Below the pieces are notes generated by a model, which saw nothing but the letters and a program-made list of their open reading frames with translations, searched no databases and was not told the origin of the DNA. A program made the translations under genes and the position numbers. A DNA stretch of 64,000 bases from Marinilongibacter aquaticus (GTDB lineage Bacteria > Bacteroidota > Bacteroidia > Cytophagales > Spirosomataceae), in the NCBI RefSeq assembly GCF_020149935.1, contig NZ_CP083757.1:4055501-4119500 (forward strand), in the 5' to 3' direction. The number at the start of each line of letters is the position of its first letter. The first letter of the stretch is position 1. Shown here piece by piece: positions 34,214-42,996 of the stretch.

Positions 34214-35602
34214 ATGAAGAATATAAAATACACACTGATCGCCTTTGCTTTGCTGGCTTCGTCTTGCGAAAAGCAATTGGTGCAATATCCGCAAACCACA
34301 AAAGTGGCCGATAGTTTTTATTCCAATCAAACCGAAATGGAAGAGGCCATCAATGCGGTTTATGCCACTTTGCAATTCACCGGATTGTACGATACGGCTT
34401 TGCCCGCTTTGGGCGAAATTCCCGGTGAAGATGCCTACGACGAAACACCAGCCAACGATGGAGGGGTATACGGTATGTTGGATTTATACAATGTGATTGC
34501 CCAGAGTGGTTTGATTGCCGATGTATGGCAAGATTCGTATGTGGGCATTCAGCGTGCGAATATCATTCTGAATCGCATCGGTGACATTCAGTATACCGAT
34601 GAATCGACAAAGAATGCCCGCATAGGGGAGATGAAGTTTGTAAGAGCATTGCTTTACTTCAACTTGGTGCGTGCTTTTGGCGATGTGCCTTTGGTGGTCG
34701 AAGAAGTGGCCAACCCGCAAGATTCTTTCGGTCAATCGCGTAGCCCACAATCGGAAGTGTACGCTCAAATTCGTCAAGATTTGACTGACGCAATCGCCCT
34801 TTTGCCAGCCCGTAATGAGGCCAATAAAATGCGTGTAGTGAAAACCGCCGCACAAGCTTTGCTTGCCAAGGTAGCCCTTACACTCGGCCAATATGCTGAA
34901 GCTGAGCAATATCTGCAAGCTGTAGTGAATTCGGGCAGTCATCAATTGCTTACCGATCCTGCCGACGTGTTCAGCTTGTCGAATGAAATGAATGAGGAGA
35001 TCATTTTTGCGGTGCAATTTGCTTCGGGAATCAACTCGAACAGTGAAGGTTCGGATGCGTACAGGATGTTCAATCCTACAGGAAGAGCCGTAGGCAAAAT
35101 GACAGGAACCAAAGGACACGGCGTGTTGAAGTCGGATTTTTATAAGCTTTATGCCGAAAACGATTTACGAAAAGACGTGTATGTGGGTGTGCTCGAATCG
35201 GGTTTGGCCTACAACAACAAGATTGCAGTTCCGACCACGGTTGTCGGCGATTCGGATAGCGACTGGGTGGTTTTGCGATATGCCGATGTTTTGCTGATGC
35301 TTGCGGAGGTTGAAAACGAATTGGGAAAAAGCGATGCCGCTCTGACCAATTTGAATCTGATTCGCCAAAGAGCGGGAATCGGTGCCTATGCGGGAGCAAG
35401 TACGAAATCTGCTGTTTTTGAAGAAATCGATTTGCAACGTAGAAAAGAGTTGGTTTGGGAAGGTCACCGTTGGTTCGATTTGCTCAGAACGGGCCGTGCC
35501 AAAAGTATTTTGGGTATTTCAGACGACAATAAATTGCTGATGCCTTTGCCCGCCAGCCAAATTGCGGCTGATCCGGCTTTGGTTCAAAATTCAGGATACT
35601 GA
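34214..35602 (+). CDS. SusD/RagB-family nutrient-binding lipoprotein
   Basis: 462 residues; lipoprotein signal with lipobox ASSC (residues 15-18). Hallmarks: MEEAINAVYATLQFTG, MKFVRALLYFNLVRAFGDVP, the TPR segment AAQALLAKVALTLGQ, and RRKELVWEGHRWFDLLRTG. It is clearly paralogous to the SusD at 24096-25502, including the GEIP...PAND stretch at about 60-80. Ends at a strong terminator. Confidence 0.93.
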   Translation: MKNIKYTLIAFALLASSCEKQLVQYPQTTKVADSFYSNQTEMEEAINAVYATLQFTGLYDTALPALGEIPGEDAYDETPANDGGVYGMLDLYNVIAQSGLIADVWQDSYVGIQRANIILNRIGDIQYTDESTKNARIGEMKFVRALLYFNLVRAFGDVPLVVEEVANPQDSFGQSRSPQSEVYAQIRQDLTDAIALLPARNEANKMRVVKTAAQALLAKVALTLGQYAEAEQYLQAVVNSGSHQLLTDPADVFSLSNEMNEEIIFAVQFASGINSNSEGSDAYRMFNPTGRAVGKMTGTKGHGVLKSDFYKLYAENDLRKDVYVGVLESGLAYNNKIAVPTTVVGDSDSDWVVLRYADVLLMLAEVENELGKSDAALTNLNLIRQRAGIGAYAGASTKSAVFEEIDLQRRKELVWEGHRWFDLLRTGRAKSILGISDDNKLLMPLPASQIAADPALVQNSGY

Positions 35603-35620
35603 TAAAGTGCGTGATATTGT

Positions 35621-35659
35621 ACAAGGAAGGGCCTCGAAAGGCTCTTCCTTGTGCTTTTT
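35621..35659 (+). terminator. Strong terminator after susD
   Basis: A 14-bp stem (35621-35634 with 35639-35652, one G-T pair, CGAA loop) is followed by GC and five T. It separates susCD from the hydrolase genes, so the latter must have their own promoter or rely on read-through. Confidence 0.88.
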
Positions 35660-35714
35660 CTGTGAAAAGGCCTTTGGCCAATGGATTTACTGATACAACT
35701 CGAAAATTAAACAA

Positions 35715-36617
35715 ATGAAAAAGAACGGTATTTTATTCCTTGGTTTCCTGTGTTTTGCTCAAATGCTTTGGGCTCAAAACACGAGTATGCGAATTCAAGA
35801 TTTGCGGGCCAATTTGGATGATTCGCACAACGATCAAGTCATTGTAGTGGCTCACCGAGGCGACTGGCGAAACGCACCCGAGAACTCATTGCAGGCCATT
35901 CAAAACTGCATCGACATGGGGGTGGATATGGTGGAAATTGATGTACAAGAAACCAAAGACGGGCATTTGGTGCTGATGCACGACAGTAAAATCGACCGCA
36001 CCACAAAGGCAAAAGGTTATGTGCGAGATTGGACATTGGACAGTTTGAAGACCTTGTATTTGATAGACGGATTGGGGCATGTGACACCCAATCGCATTCC
36101 CACTTTGGAGGAAGCTTTGGAAGTGTGTAAAGGGAAAATCTTGGTCAATCTTGACAAAAGTTATTCGATTTTCGACAAATGTTATGCTGTAGCAAAAAGT
36201 ACAGGTACGCTCGATCAGGTGGTGATTAAAGGGGCAAAATCTTATGCTGAAGTGAAAAGGGAGTTCGGGCAGTATCTGGATAAAGTGTATTTCATGCCGA
36301 TCGTACGCTTAAAAGATGAAAATGCTGAAGAGATCGTTAACGGCTATTTGGAGCAGTCGGTGCCGGTAGCTTTTGAATTTACGGTGCCTGCGGATACGGT
36401 GGCTTTGATCCAGAAATTTGCCGAGATACGCGAAAAGGGAGCCAGCGTGTGGGTGAACTCTTTGTGGGCCAATCAGAATGGGGGGCACGACGACGAAAAG
36501 GCAGTTTTGGATAACAAGGTTTACGATTGGTTTATTCAAAACCACATTGACATAATTCAAACCGATAGACCGAAAATATTGATTGACTATTTGCGAAAAA
36601 ATGGTTTACATAAATAG
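35715..36617 (+). CDS. Secreted glycerophosphodiester phosphodiesterase
   Basis: 300 residues with a signal peptide (about 1-21). GDPD-family TIM barrel: VAHRGDWRNAPENS (H47, R48, E56, N57), EIDVQETKDGHLVLMHD (E74, D76, H89, D90), and a late FEFT/WVNSLW segment. The family hydrolyses glycerophosphodiesters to glycerol-3-phosphate and an alcohol, with Ca2+ or Mg2+. Secretion suggests a periplasmic enzyme acting on lipid head groups or teichoic-type polymers. It follows the susCD pair after a terminator and is followed closely by an MBL-fold hydrolase. Confidence 0.9.
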   Translation: MKKNGILFLGFLCFAQMLWAQNTSMRIQDLRANLDDSHNDQVIVVAHRGDWRNAPENSLQAIQNCIDMGVDMVEIDVQETKDGHLVLMHDSKIDRTTKAKGYVRDWTLDSLKTLYLIDGLGHVTPNRIPTLEEALEVCKGKILVNLDKSYSIFDKCYAVAKSTGTLDQVVIKGAKSYAEVKREFGQYLDKVYFMPIVRLKDENAEEIVNGYLEQSVPVAFEFTVPADTVALIQKFAEIREKGASVWVNSLWANQNGGHDDEKAVLDNKVYDWFIQNHIDIIQTDRPKILIDYLRKNGLHK

Positions 36618-36633
36618 GTTTAATTTATTGAAT

Positions 36634-37887
36634 ATGAATGTGTTAATTTATTTATTCAAAAGGTACACCCATAGGCCTAAGTTGAGTTATGCGGCCTTCT
36701 TTTTCCTGTTTTTGGGCTTTCAAAGTTTTGGGCAAAATGTGCAAATTGGTGAAAAATTGCCGATTTGGGAAAAGGGATATTTGGATATTCACCACATCAA
36801 TACGGGGAATGGGGATGCCTGTTTCATGATTTTGCCCGACGGCACAAAACTGCTTTTTGATGCCGGAATTTTGGATGAAAAAGCCTTTCAAAAACGCAAC
36901 GCTCCTTTGAAAATCACCTCGACAATTCCGGATGATTCCAGAACCGCAGCGGAATGGATTGCCCACTACATCGAAACCGTGAGCCCGAAGAATCTGGACA
37001 AAAAGATCGATTATGCCTTAATCTCGCATTTCCACAGCGACCATTACGGCAGTTTTGCGGAATTGGGCCGTATGGTACCTTTTGCCACGATTATCGACCG
37101 CGATTATCCGAAATATGACTTTCCTCTTGATTTGAGAACCTACTTGAAGAAGGATGAAATCTTTCAGGATTATTTGGCCTTCCAAAAAGAAAGCGGAGCC
37201 AAAATCGAACATTTGGAAGTAGGCAGCGATTCGCAAATCGAATTGAAAAAAGAACCGAAGCAGTATCCCGAATTTAAAATTAGAAACATCAAATCGGGTG
37301 CAAGGCTTTGGCGTGGTGAGGGAAACGAAACGCGTGAATTGTTTGCCAAAGAAGATATGACCAATTTCTACAATGGCAAATACAACGAAAACCCATTGAG
37401 TTTGGCGATTAAGATTTCTTATGGTCCTTTCGATTATTTCACGGGAGGCGACAATACAGGGTTGAAGGGCTTTGGTTTACCCGCTTGGTTTGATGTGGAA
37501 ACGGCCATGAGCGAAGTGGTGGGCAAGGTAGAAGTGGCCACCCTGAATCATCATGGAAACCGCGATGCCACAAATGAAGCTTTTGTGGAGAAGGTGAACC
37601 CTGAGGTGGTGGTGCAGCAAACTTGGTGTTCGGATCACCCGGGACAAGAGGTTTACCAAAGGCTTATATATCATGAAAAAAGCCAAGAACCGCGAGATAT
37701 TTTCGCCACGCATATTCACGAAGAAACCAAAGTAGCTTATGGGCCTTGGTTTGTAAAAGGGTATACTTCAATGGATGGCCATGTGGTGGTACGCGTAAAA
37801 CCGGGTGGCGAAAGCTATTGGGTTTATGTGCTCGACGAAAGCGATATGCGAGTGAAATCTGTGCACGGGCCATACGCCTGTGAATGA
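36634..37887 (+). CDS. Secreted metallo-beta-lactamase-fold hydrolase (ComEC/Rec2-like type)
   Basis: 417 residues from ATG 36634, which starts a signal-peptide-like N-terminus (membrane-like stretch about 20-32); earlier starts at 36583 and 36601 would overlap the phosphodiesterase gene. SHFHSDHYGS (HxHxDH at about 132-137) is a complete metal-binding motif, and FDYFTGGDNTG, LNHHGNRDATN and the VVQQTWCSDHP stretch follow the layout of the MBL domain of ComEC-like phosphodiesterases, here without ComEC membrane parts. Likely substrate a phosphoester, in line with the phosphodiesterase next to it (16-base gap). Confidence 0.82.
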   Translation: MNVLIYLFKRYTHRPKLSYAAFFFLFLGFQSFGQNVQIGEKLPIWEKGYLDIHHINTGNGDACFMILPDGTKLLFDAGILDEKAFQKRNAPLKITSTIPDDSRTAAEWIAHYIETVSPKNLDKKIDYALISHFHSDHYGSFAELGRMVPFATIIDRDYPKYDFPLDLRTYLKKDEIFQDYLAFQKESGAKIEHLEVGSDSQIELKKEPKQYPEFKIRNIKSGARLWRGEGNETRELFAKEDMTNFYNGKYNENPLSLAIKISYGPFDYFTGGDNTGLKGFGLPAWFDVETAMSEVVGKVEVATLNHHGNRDATNEAFVEKVNPEVVVQQTWCSDHPGQEVYQRLIYHEKSQEPRDIFATHIHEETKVAYGPWFVKGYTSMDGHVVVRVKPGGESYWVYVLDESDMRVKSVHGPYACE

Positions 37888-38341
37888 TTCTGATATTTCA
37901 TTTCTTTAGAATCCATACACTGTTGTCGATTTTTGGGGCTTGGCAGTTGAGGTCGAGTCCCAAATCACAGCTTGTAAATCTACGCAGATATAAAATCTTG
38001 TTTTTGGGGAAAGAAAAAAGGGCTTTCAGAAACCGAAAGCCTTTTCGGCTAGCACATAAATATGTGCTTAAAGAGTTTCTGTGTGGTATTTCCTCTAGGG
38101 TAAAAGTAAGGAGAATAGCATTGGCCTGTTTCGGGGAGACTGAATTATTGAGAAAAGTTTTATTTAGCGGTAAAAGGGGCAAATCGAGGTCTTAAATCAT
38201 TCTTTTTTATACATGGCAAAGGCTACAAAGGAGAAATGCTCATTCCGTAAAATAAAATATCGATTCGGCATAGAGGCCAGGATTTCCAAAGTCTCTAAAT
38301 TCACTCTGTTGTTTCAATCAGTTTTATTTTACCAATTAGCT
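37888..38341. other. Non-coding stretch with a terminator
   Basis: No convincing gene. A 103-codon frame at 37884-38195 overlaps the previous stop, has no family pattern and runs through the terminator hairpin at 38021-38045. The frame upstream of 38342 is an N-terminal extension of the next gene. Confidence 0.5.
38021..38045 (+). terminator. Terminator for the phosphodiesterase-hydrolase genes
   Basis: GGCTTTC (38021-38027) pairs with GAAAGCC (38035-38041) around 7 bases, followed by four T; flanking A and T runs extend the stem. It lies 134 bases after the stop codon. Confidence 0.65.
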
Positions 38342-39502
38342 ATGAAGTTATTCTACAGTGGCCTTTTTGTGCTCTTTTTCGCATTTTCGGCCTTCGCTCA
38401 GCAAGCAGTTGTTTTAGAATCCAAAAGCCTTACGATTCCAAGATTTGACGATATGGCCGCTATAAATGCAGCGATTCCTTCACCCAATGCGGGGATGATG
38501 GTATACAATGAGCAGGCCTCAACTTTTATTTATTTCGATGGATCGAATTGGATTAGCCCCTCTGGATCGGATTGGTCTTTTATTGGAGCTTCAATTTACA
38601 ACAACAACGCCGGGGGGGTGCTTATTGGAGACCCCGTGAATGTCTCGGATAATCTTTTTACCATTACAGAAGATTCGGCTCGTATAGTGCTGGGCTACCA
38701 GGGGAGTTTTAACCATACAAACTCGGGCGAAGTGATTTTTTCTGAAGACGTCACTTATAACGAGGGTTGCGGTATGATTTTCCAGTACAATGGAGATATG
38801 AATTCATTGTATTTACTTGGTGGGTGCCCTACGCTGGATACTCTGGCCCGTTTTCCGAGAGGTGGAAGCTATTCATCGAATTTAAGACGTTTAGGTATCG
38901 GTCCCAATATTGACGCAAACATTCCCGGTGCTAGGCTGGCTGTGGATGGTACCTCTGTTTTCGACGGGGATATTTCGATAAATGGGAATGTGAGCATTAC
39001 CGGGAGCATCTCAAAAGGAAGCGGTACATTTAAAATCGATCACCCGCTCGAACCTGAAAACAAATACCTTGTACACAGCTTTGTGGAGTCTCCCGAAATG
39101 ATGAATGTGTACAGCGGAAATGTGAAGACTGGAGCCGATGGCTTGGCTACGGTTGCCTTGCCCTCGTATTTCGAAGCAGCCAACAAAGATTTCAGGTATC
39201 AATTGACCGTAATCGGTACTTTTGCCCAGGCGATTGTCAAAGAAAAAATAAAGCAGAATAGTTTTGTGGTGCAGACGAGCGAACCCGGCGTGGAAGTGAG
39301 TTGGCAGGTGACGGGTGTACGTGCCGACAAATATGCCGAGGCACATCCTATCACGGTAGAGGAAGAAAAGGAAACGAAAGGGATCTATATGCATCCTGAG
39401 CTTTTTGGAGCCAAGCCCTCTTCTTCGGTCTTTGTACGTACTCAATTGGAGCGTACGGAAGAAACCGCCAGTCCATCGCATGTCAACGCCGACGGGCAGT
39501 AA
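38342..39502 (+). CDS. Secreted fibre-like protein with phage-tail-type C-terminal domain
   Basis: 386 residues from ATG 38342 (MKLFYSGLFVLFFAFSAFAQ), which gives a clean signal peptide; the longer frame has a basic non-signal extension. N-terminal half: collagen-free fibre-like repeats with MMVYNEQASTFIYFDGSNW, a motif repeated in Bacteroidota surface and tail proteins, then short beta-helical steps (FDGDISINGNVSITGSISKG). From about 255, FKIDHPLEPENKYLVHSFVE, then MMNVYSGNVKTGADGLATVAL and the VSWQVTGVRAD segment form a domain found in tail-fibre-like proteins. No other phage gene is near. Probably a surface adhesin or fibre; there is no direct evidence of function. Confidence 0.7.
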   Translation: MKLFYSGLFVLFFAFSAFAQQAVVLESKSLTIPRFDDMAAINAAIPSPNAGMMVYNEQASTFIYFDGSNWISPSGSDWSFIGASIYNNNAGGVLIGDPVNVSDNLFTITEDSARIVLGYQGSFNHTNSGEVIFSEDVTYNEGCGMIFQYNGDMNSLYLLGGCPTLDTLARFPRGGSYSSNLRRLGIGPNIDANIPGARLAVDGTSVFDGDISINGNVSITGSISKGSGTFKIDHPLEPENKYLVHSFVESPEMMNVYSGNVKTGADGLATVALPSYFEAANKDFRYQLTVIGTFAQAIVKEKIKQNSFVVQTSEPGVEVSWQVTGVRADKYAEAHPITVEEEKETKGIYMHPELFGAKPSSSVFVRTQLERTEETASPSHVNADGQ

Positions 39503-39531
39503 ATCCATTTGAACACGACCCACAAATTCTC

Positions 39532-39569
39532 AGAGCCTACCGTATTTACACGATAGGCTCTATCTTTTT
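39532..39569 (+). terminator. Terminator after the fibre-like gene
   Basis: AGAGCCTA (39532-39539) pairs with TAGGCTCT (39554-39561); an inner CGT/ACG pair extends the stem after a mismatch. Five T follow at 39565-39569. Confidence 0.8.
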
Positions 39570-39602
39570 GCACCAAAGAATGAAGCTCATGGGCTCGATT
39601 TG

Positions 39603-40055
39603 TCACAGCACATTTCCAGCCGCTTTGGCCTGAGCATCCAAATAATGACCAATTAAAGTACCGGCGAGTAGGCCAAAAGTACTTCCGAAAGCGATGCCCA
39701 ATCCACGCTCGATGGAGGATAGAAAAACGATTCCCAAAACGGCCCCAAAAGAGAGGCCCAAGCCCACGCCCAAGTTGGTATAATACCCTGCCGAAACGAG
39801 TGAAAATGTCTGCATTAGATATTTTTCGAATTCTCTCAATACGTTTCTTATTTTCTTTTTTCGGTCTTTTGTACCTGTTTCTACATGCAGGCTTTCCAAT
39901 TCCATTTCAATTGCCTGCATTTCTTCTGTAGAAAAATCCCTTTTTCGCAATTCCATAAGCATGTAGAGAAACCTGTCGTAAAGTTTGATTTCGGATTTGC
40001 TCTTGCTTTCGTCTTTTAGTTTTTCAATGAAAGTATACGCTTCTTGTAAAGTCAT
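39603..40055 (-). CDS. Hypothetical glycine-rich membrane protein
   Basis: 150 residues from ATG 40055 (MTLQEAYTFIEKLK); a start 42 bases earlier is possible. Residues 1-90 are charged and helical (TFIEKLKDESKSKSEIKLYD, then EMQAIEMELESLHVETG). Two membrane segments follow, YYTNLGVGLGLSFGAVLGIVF and GLGIAFGSTFGLLAGTLIGH, with repeated G-x3-G spacing typical of tightly packed helices. No family recognised. It is downstream of the sigma-factor/membrane-protein pair on the same strand, with a 112-base gap, and may be part of that response. Confidence 0.6.
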   Translation of the reverse strand: MTLQEAYTFIEKLKDESKSKSEIKLYDRFLYMLMELRKRDFSTEEMQAIEMELESLHVETGTKDRKKKIRNVLREFEKYLMQTFSLVSAGYYTNLGVGLGLSFGAVLGIVFLSSIERGLGIAFGSTFGLLAGTLIGHYLDAQAKAAGNVL

Positions 40056-40166
40056 TTTGTATTGGTTTATTTTTTCTTGGTTAGTGGCCGAAAACAAAAT
40101 TTATTACAGCTAGACGTCGATTTTTTTTTCAGTATGGATTATTATTTCATTATAATTATTTAATTA

Positions 40167-40823
40167 TCAATCACTTAAGTCTTCTAGGTCGTGAATTAGT
40201 TCTTTGAGTTTTTTGAAGATCCGTCCATAAACAATGTGTACATCCCACAGGTAAATGCGGCCACCGAAAAAGGCAAGGATAGCCAAAAAGATGAACAAAA
40301 TAAGCACGCCGACCAAGGGCACACCCGAAATCAAATAGGTGCCTGGGAATTGAACTAACCATTCTTGGACTAGTTTATGGCCCAATTGCTCGCCTTTGGT
40401 ATCCTTAAACCAAAAGCCAAGTACAATGGACATGAAAAGGACCGGATAGAGCAGAGTAGAGATGCGTTTGTTTATGGATATTTGCTGCTCGATCCATTGG
40501 TTAAAGGTTTTCAGGTATTGGTAGCTGTTCTCGCCTTTGTCGATTTTTTCGAGACCTTTCAACAGTTTCTTGTTGACAAAAAACACGGTCTGGAGCGTAA
40601 GAAAAACAATAATGCCCATAATGGGTATGCCCACAAAATAGGAAATACCCAGAAACACAAAAGAGAAGATTATTATCGCAGTAAGGTTGATGCGAAACAT
40701 CCTTTTGAACCGATCGATGAGGTGAATGGACTTTTGATTGTATAAATTCTTCACCTTTGGGATACGCAAGATTTCGGGTTCGCGAAAACCTTCTTTCCAT
40801 ATAGTTTCAATTGACTTTTCCAT
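40167..40823 (-). CDS. Hypothetical four-helix membrane protein coupled to ECF sigma factor
   Basis: 218 residues. Cytoplasmic N-terminus of about 45 residues, hydrophobic segments near 47-63, 66-82, 123-140 and 160-184, and a cytoplasmic C-terminal helix (FKKLKELIHDLEDLSD). Its first codons overlap the sigma gene by 17 bases, so it is translated from the same message. Many ECF factors are followed by a membrane anti-sigma factor; the position fits that role, but no anti-sigma domain is recognisable. Role uncertain. Confidence 0.6.
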   Translation of the reverse strand: MEKSIETIWKEGFREPEILRIPKVKNLYNQKSIHLIDRFKRMFRINLTAIIIFSFVFLGISYFVGIPIMGIIVFLTLQTVFFVNKKLLKGLEKIDKGENSYQYLKTFNQWIEQQISINKRISTLLYPVLFMSIVLGFWFKDTKGEQLGHKLVQEWLVQFPGTYLISGVPLVGVLILFIFLAILAFFGGRIYLWDVHIVYGRIFKKLKELIHDLEDLSD

Positions 40824-41298
40824 CCAATAATTTTTTTAAACGTTCTTTGATTCGTGTGACACGTACACCGATATTGTTTGCGTTTGTACCGATGATTTCG
40901 GCAATTTCTTGATACGATTTTTCATCCAAATAGAGCATGATCACAGCTCGATCGATCTCAGAGAGCTTCCGAATGGCTTCGTATAGCAGATTCAGCGACT
41001 CATCCGAAAAGGCACGGTTGTCTACCGTTTCAAGTAGGGGAAGGGTGTCTGCACGCTGCGAATGCACTTTCTTTTTGTATTTTTTCAACAAGGTCAGGCA
41101 TACGTTTAGAGCAATGCGGTAGACATAAGTGCTCCATTCTGCCTCGGCACGGAAATTGTTTCTGCTTCTCCAGATTTGCAGGCAAACTTCTTGGTAATAA
41201 TCTTCGAAATCTTCTTGCGAATGGGTGTAAGCCCTGCAAAGCTTGATGATTATTCCTGCATAGGGCAGTATATATATGTTGTAAAAATCGCTACTCAA
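40807..41298 (-). CDS. ECF sigma factor
   Basis: 163 residues. Region 2 (about 8-75: ILPYAGIIIKLCRAYTHSQE, then YYQEVCLQIWRSRNNF and STYVYRIALNVCL) and region 4 (about 105-158: LSEIDRAVIMLYLDEKSYQE, then IIGTNANNIGVRVTRIKERL). Standard length. It heads a short minus-strand operon with the overlapping membrane protein gene. No SusC or FecR is attached to it, unlike the sigma factor at 30078-30641. Confidence 0.9.
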   Translation of the reverse strand: MSSDFYNIYILPYAGIIIKLCRAYTHSQEDFEDYYQEVCLQIWRSRNNFRAEAEWSTYVYRIALNVCLTLLKKYKKKVHSQRADTLPLLETVDNRAFSDESLNLLYEAIRKLSEIDRAVIMLYLDEKSYQEIAEIIGTNANNIGVRVTRIKERLKKLLDGKVN

Positions 41299-41569
41299 TA
41301 CGGCTTTTTGGGTTTAGTGGCCAAAATCGAAAATCATTACAGCTTTTGTTTGTTTTTTTTCTTCGTCACGTTTACATTTCTTTTTTGCGAACGATTTCTG
41401 CGAAGCAAAGCCCTTTCGGCCTTCTTAAAAATATCCAATAATCTGCACGATACAAAAGCCATGAATTAGTAAGACAAAGAGAAGGCAATAATTTGGAGAA
41501 TTGATAGACTGGCAATTTCTTTTTACATACGTAGAGAATATAATTGAGTTCCTTTTCTAATTTTGCCGC

Positions 41570-42169
41570 ATGCATTGGATAAGTTTCATCGATTACAGCG
41601 GCACATTTGTTTTTGCCATTAGCGGCATGATGGCTGCAGTGGATAAAAAATTCGATTTGTTCGGGGTAATCATTCTGGGTATGGTAACCGCGATAGGCGG
41701 AGGCACACTCAGGGACTTGCTGATTGGCAGCACCCCCGTGGCTTGGATGAGCACAGACGTGTATGTGTACATCATTCTTTCGGCCTTGCCGTTTTGTTAC
41801 TTTTTCAGTTCACAGATTCGAAACCTGCGTAGAAGCATCTTTCTTTTTGATACACTGGGTATTGGGCTTTTTACGATTTTGGGTTTGGAAAAAACATTGG
41901 AATATGGGCTTTCTCCGCTTGTGGCCGTGATGATGGGCATTACCTCGGCCGTGTTTGGAGGGGTAATACGCGATGTATTGTCCAATGAAATTCCGCTTAT
42001 TTTCAGAAGAGAAGTATATGCGTTTGCCTGCCTTTTTGGGGCTTTGGTTTATCTTGGGGCCATTCAGTTTTTGCCCAAAAATATATCAAGCGGACTCTCC
42101 ATCGCTTGCGTCATTTTAGTCCGTGTGTTGGCTATCCGCAAGAAATGGAGAATCCCTTTTGTCGATTAA
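41570..42169 (+). CDS. Trimeric intracellular cation channel (TRIC/UPF0126) family protein
   Basis: 199 residues with seven hydrophobic segments in two similar halves. Each half opens with the family signature: ISFIDYSGTFVFAISGMMAA with IGGGTLRDLLIG, and FDTLGIGLFTILGLEKT with FGGVIRDVLSNEIPLIF. Prokaryotic TRIC proteins form K+-permeable channels; members of UPF0126 are also suggested to move glycine or other small solutes. The last four bases overlap the stop of the convergent dioxygenase gene. Confidence 0.92.
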   Translation: MHWISFIDYSGTFVFAISGMMAAVDKKFDLFGVIILGMVTAIGGGTLRDLLIGSTPVAWMSTDVYVYIILSALPFCYFFSSQIRNLRRSIFLFDTLGIGLFTILGLEKTLEYGLSPLVAVMMGITSAVFGGVIRDVLSNEIPLIFRREVYAFACLFGALVYLGAIQFLPKNISSGLSIACVILVRVLAIRKKWRIPFVD

Positions 42170-42966
42170 GGGAAGAGGACAGGATTCAAAGGCGAGTCGA
42201 TAATTTCGCCCACTTTTGCTCCTGGGCACCAAGTTTCCCAATCCAGTTTTTGGTTGTCGTTTTGCGGATGGATCAATTTCATGTCTTTGTCCATATAGAT
42301 CACCGTCATCACCTCACGGGTAATGCCGCTGTTGTTTGCTCCCGCACGGTGAAATACCCATCCCGAATGGAAACTCACTTCGCCCAAATCAAAGGCTTCG
42401 ATCACATGATTGAAATCTGTGACGCGAAGTTTTTGCTGAATTTTACTTTCACTTTCGTCGCTGATCGCCAGTTCGCGGCCTTCTACAATACTGTGGCTTC
42501 CTGCACTGAACTCCAAAGGGCCCATTTCCAAAGGAATAGCTTGCAGTGGAATCCATGCGGTGATGGTCTTGTCGCTGTCCAGCGGCCAATAATATTGATC
42601 GGCATGCCAAGGGGTAATTCCACCACCGGCTTCTTTGAACAAAGCTTGATCGTGGTACATCCGTACCCCATCGACCTGCATGAGCCCCGCCGCAATTTGG
42701 GCCAAACGCTTGCTGAACACAAACTCTTTGCAGGTTTCGTCTTCTCGCCACAGATTGAAAATTTGCAAAAACGCTTTACCGTAAGTATCGCGTTCTTCCA
42801 TCGGTCTTTTTTCCTTATTGATGGCCATCACTTTGTCGTGAATGGCTTTCCCGAAATGGTCCAATGTTTCGGCATCGAATACATTCTTGAGTTTTATGAA
42901 GCGATTCTTCTGGAAAAAATCAATGGCTTCTTGGCTTAGGGGGTAGGGTTGATTCAATAGGTTCAT
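42166..42966 (-). CDS. Phytanoyl-CoA dioxygenase-family oxygenase
   Basis: 266 residues, cytoplasmic. Fe(II)/2-oxoglutarate fold: H121-x-D123 in TPWHADQYYW, distal H206 in SGWVFHRAGANNSG and R217 in ITREV for 2-oxoglutarate. All catalytic residues are present. PhyH-family enzymes hydroxylate many small substrates. It is 30 bases downstream of the NHL-propeller gene on the same strand, so the two are probably one operon with the AraC regulator 90 bases further upstream. Substrate unknown. Confidence 0.88.
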   Translation of the reverse strand: MNLLNQPYPLSQEAIDFFQKNRFIKLKNVFDAETLDHFGKAIHDKVMAINKEKRPMEERDTYGKAFLQIFNLWREDETCKEFVFSKRLAQIAAGLMQVDGVRMYHDQALFKEAGGGITPWHADQYYWPLDSDKTITAWIPLQAIPLEMGPLEFSAGSHSIVEGRELAISDESESKIQQKLRVTDFNHVIEAFDLGEVSFHSGWVFHRAGANNSGITREVMTVIYMDKDMKLIHPQNDNQKLDWETWCPGAKVGEIIDSPLNPVLFP

Positions 42967-42996
42967 GTCGAAATATTTACAATTTCAAGAAATGGG

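Noticed and set aside
37884-38195. 103-codon frame after the MBL hydrolase gene
   Set aside because: Overlaps the previous stop and runs through the terminator hairpin at 38021-38045; basic, low-quality composition.
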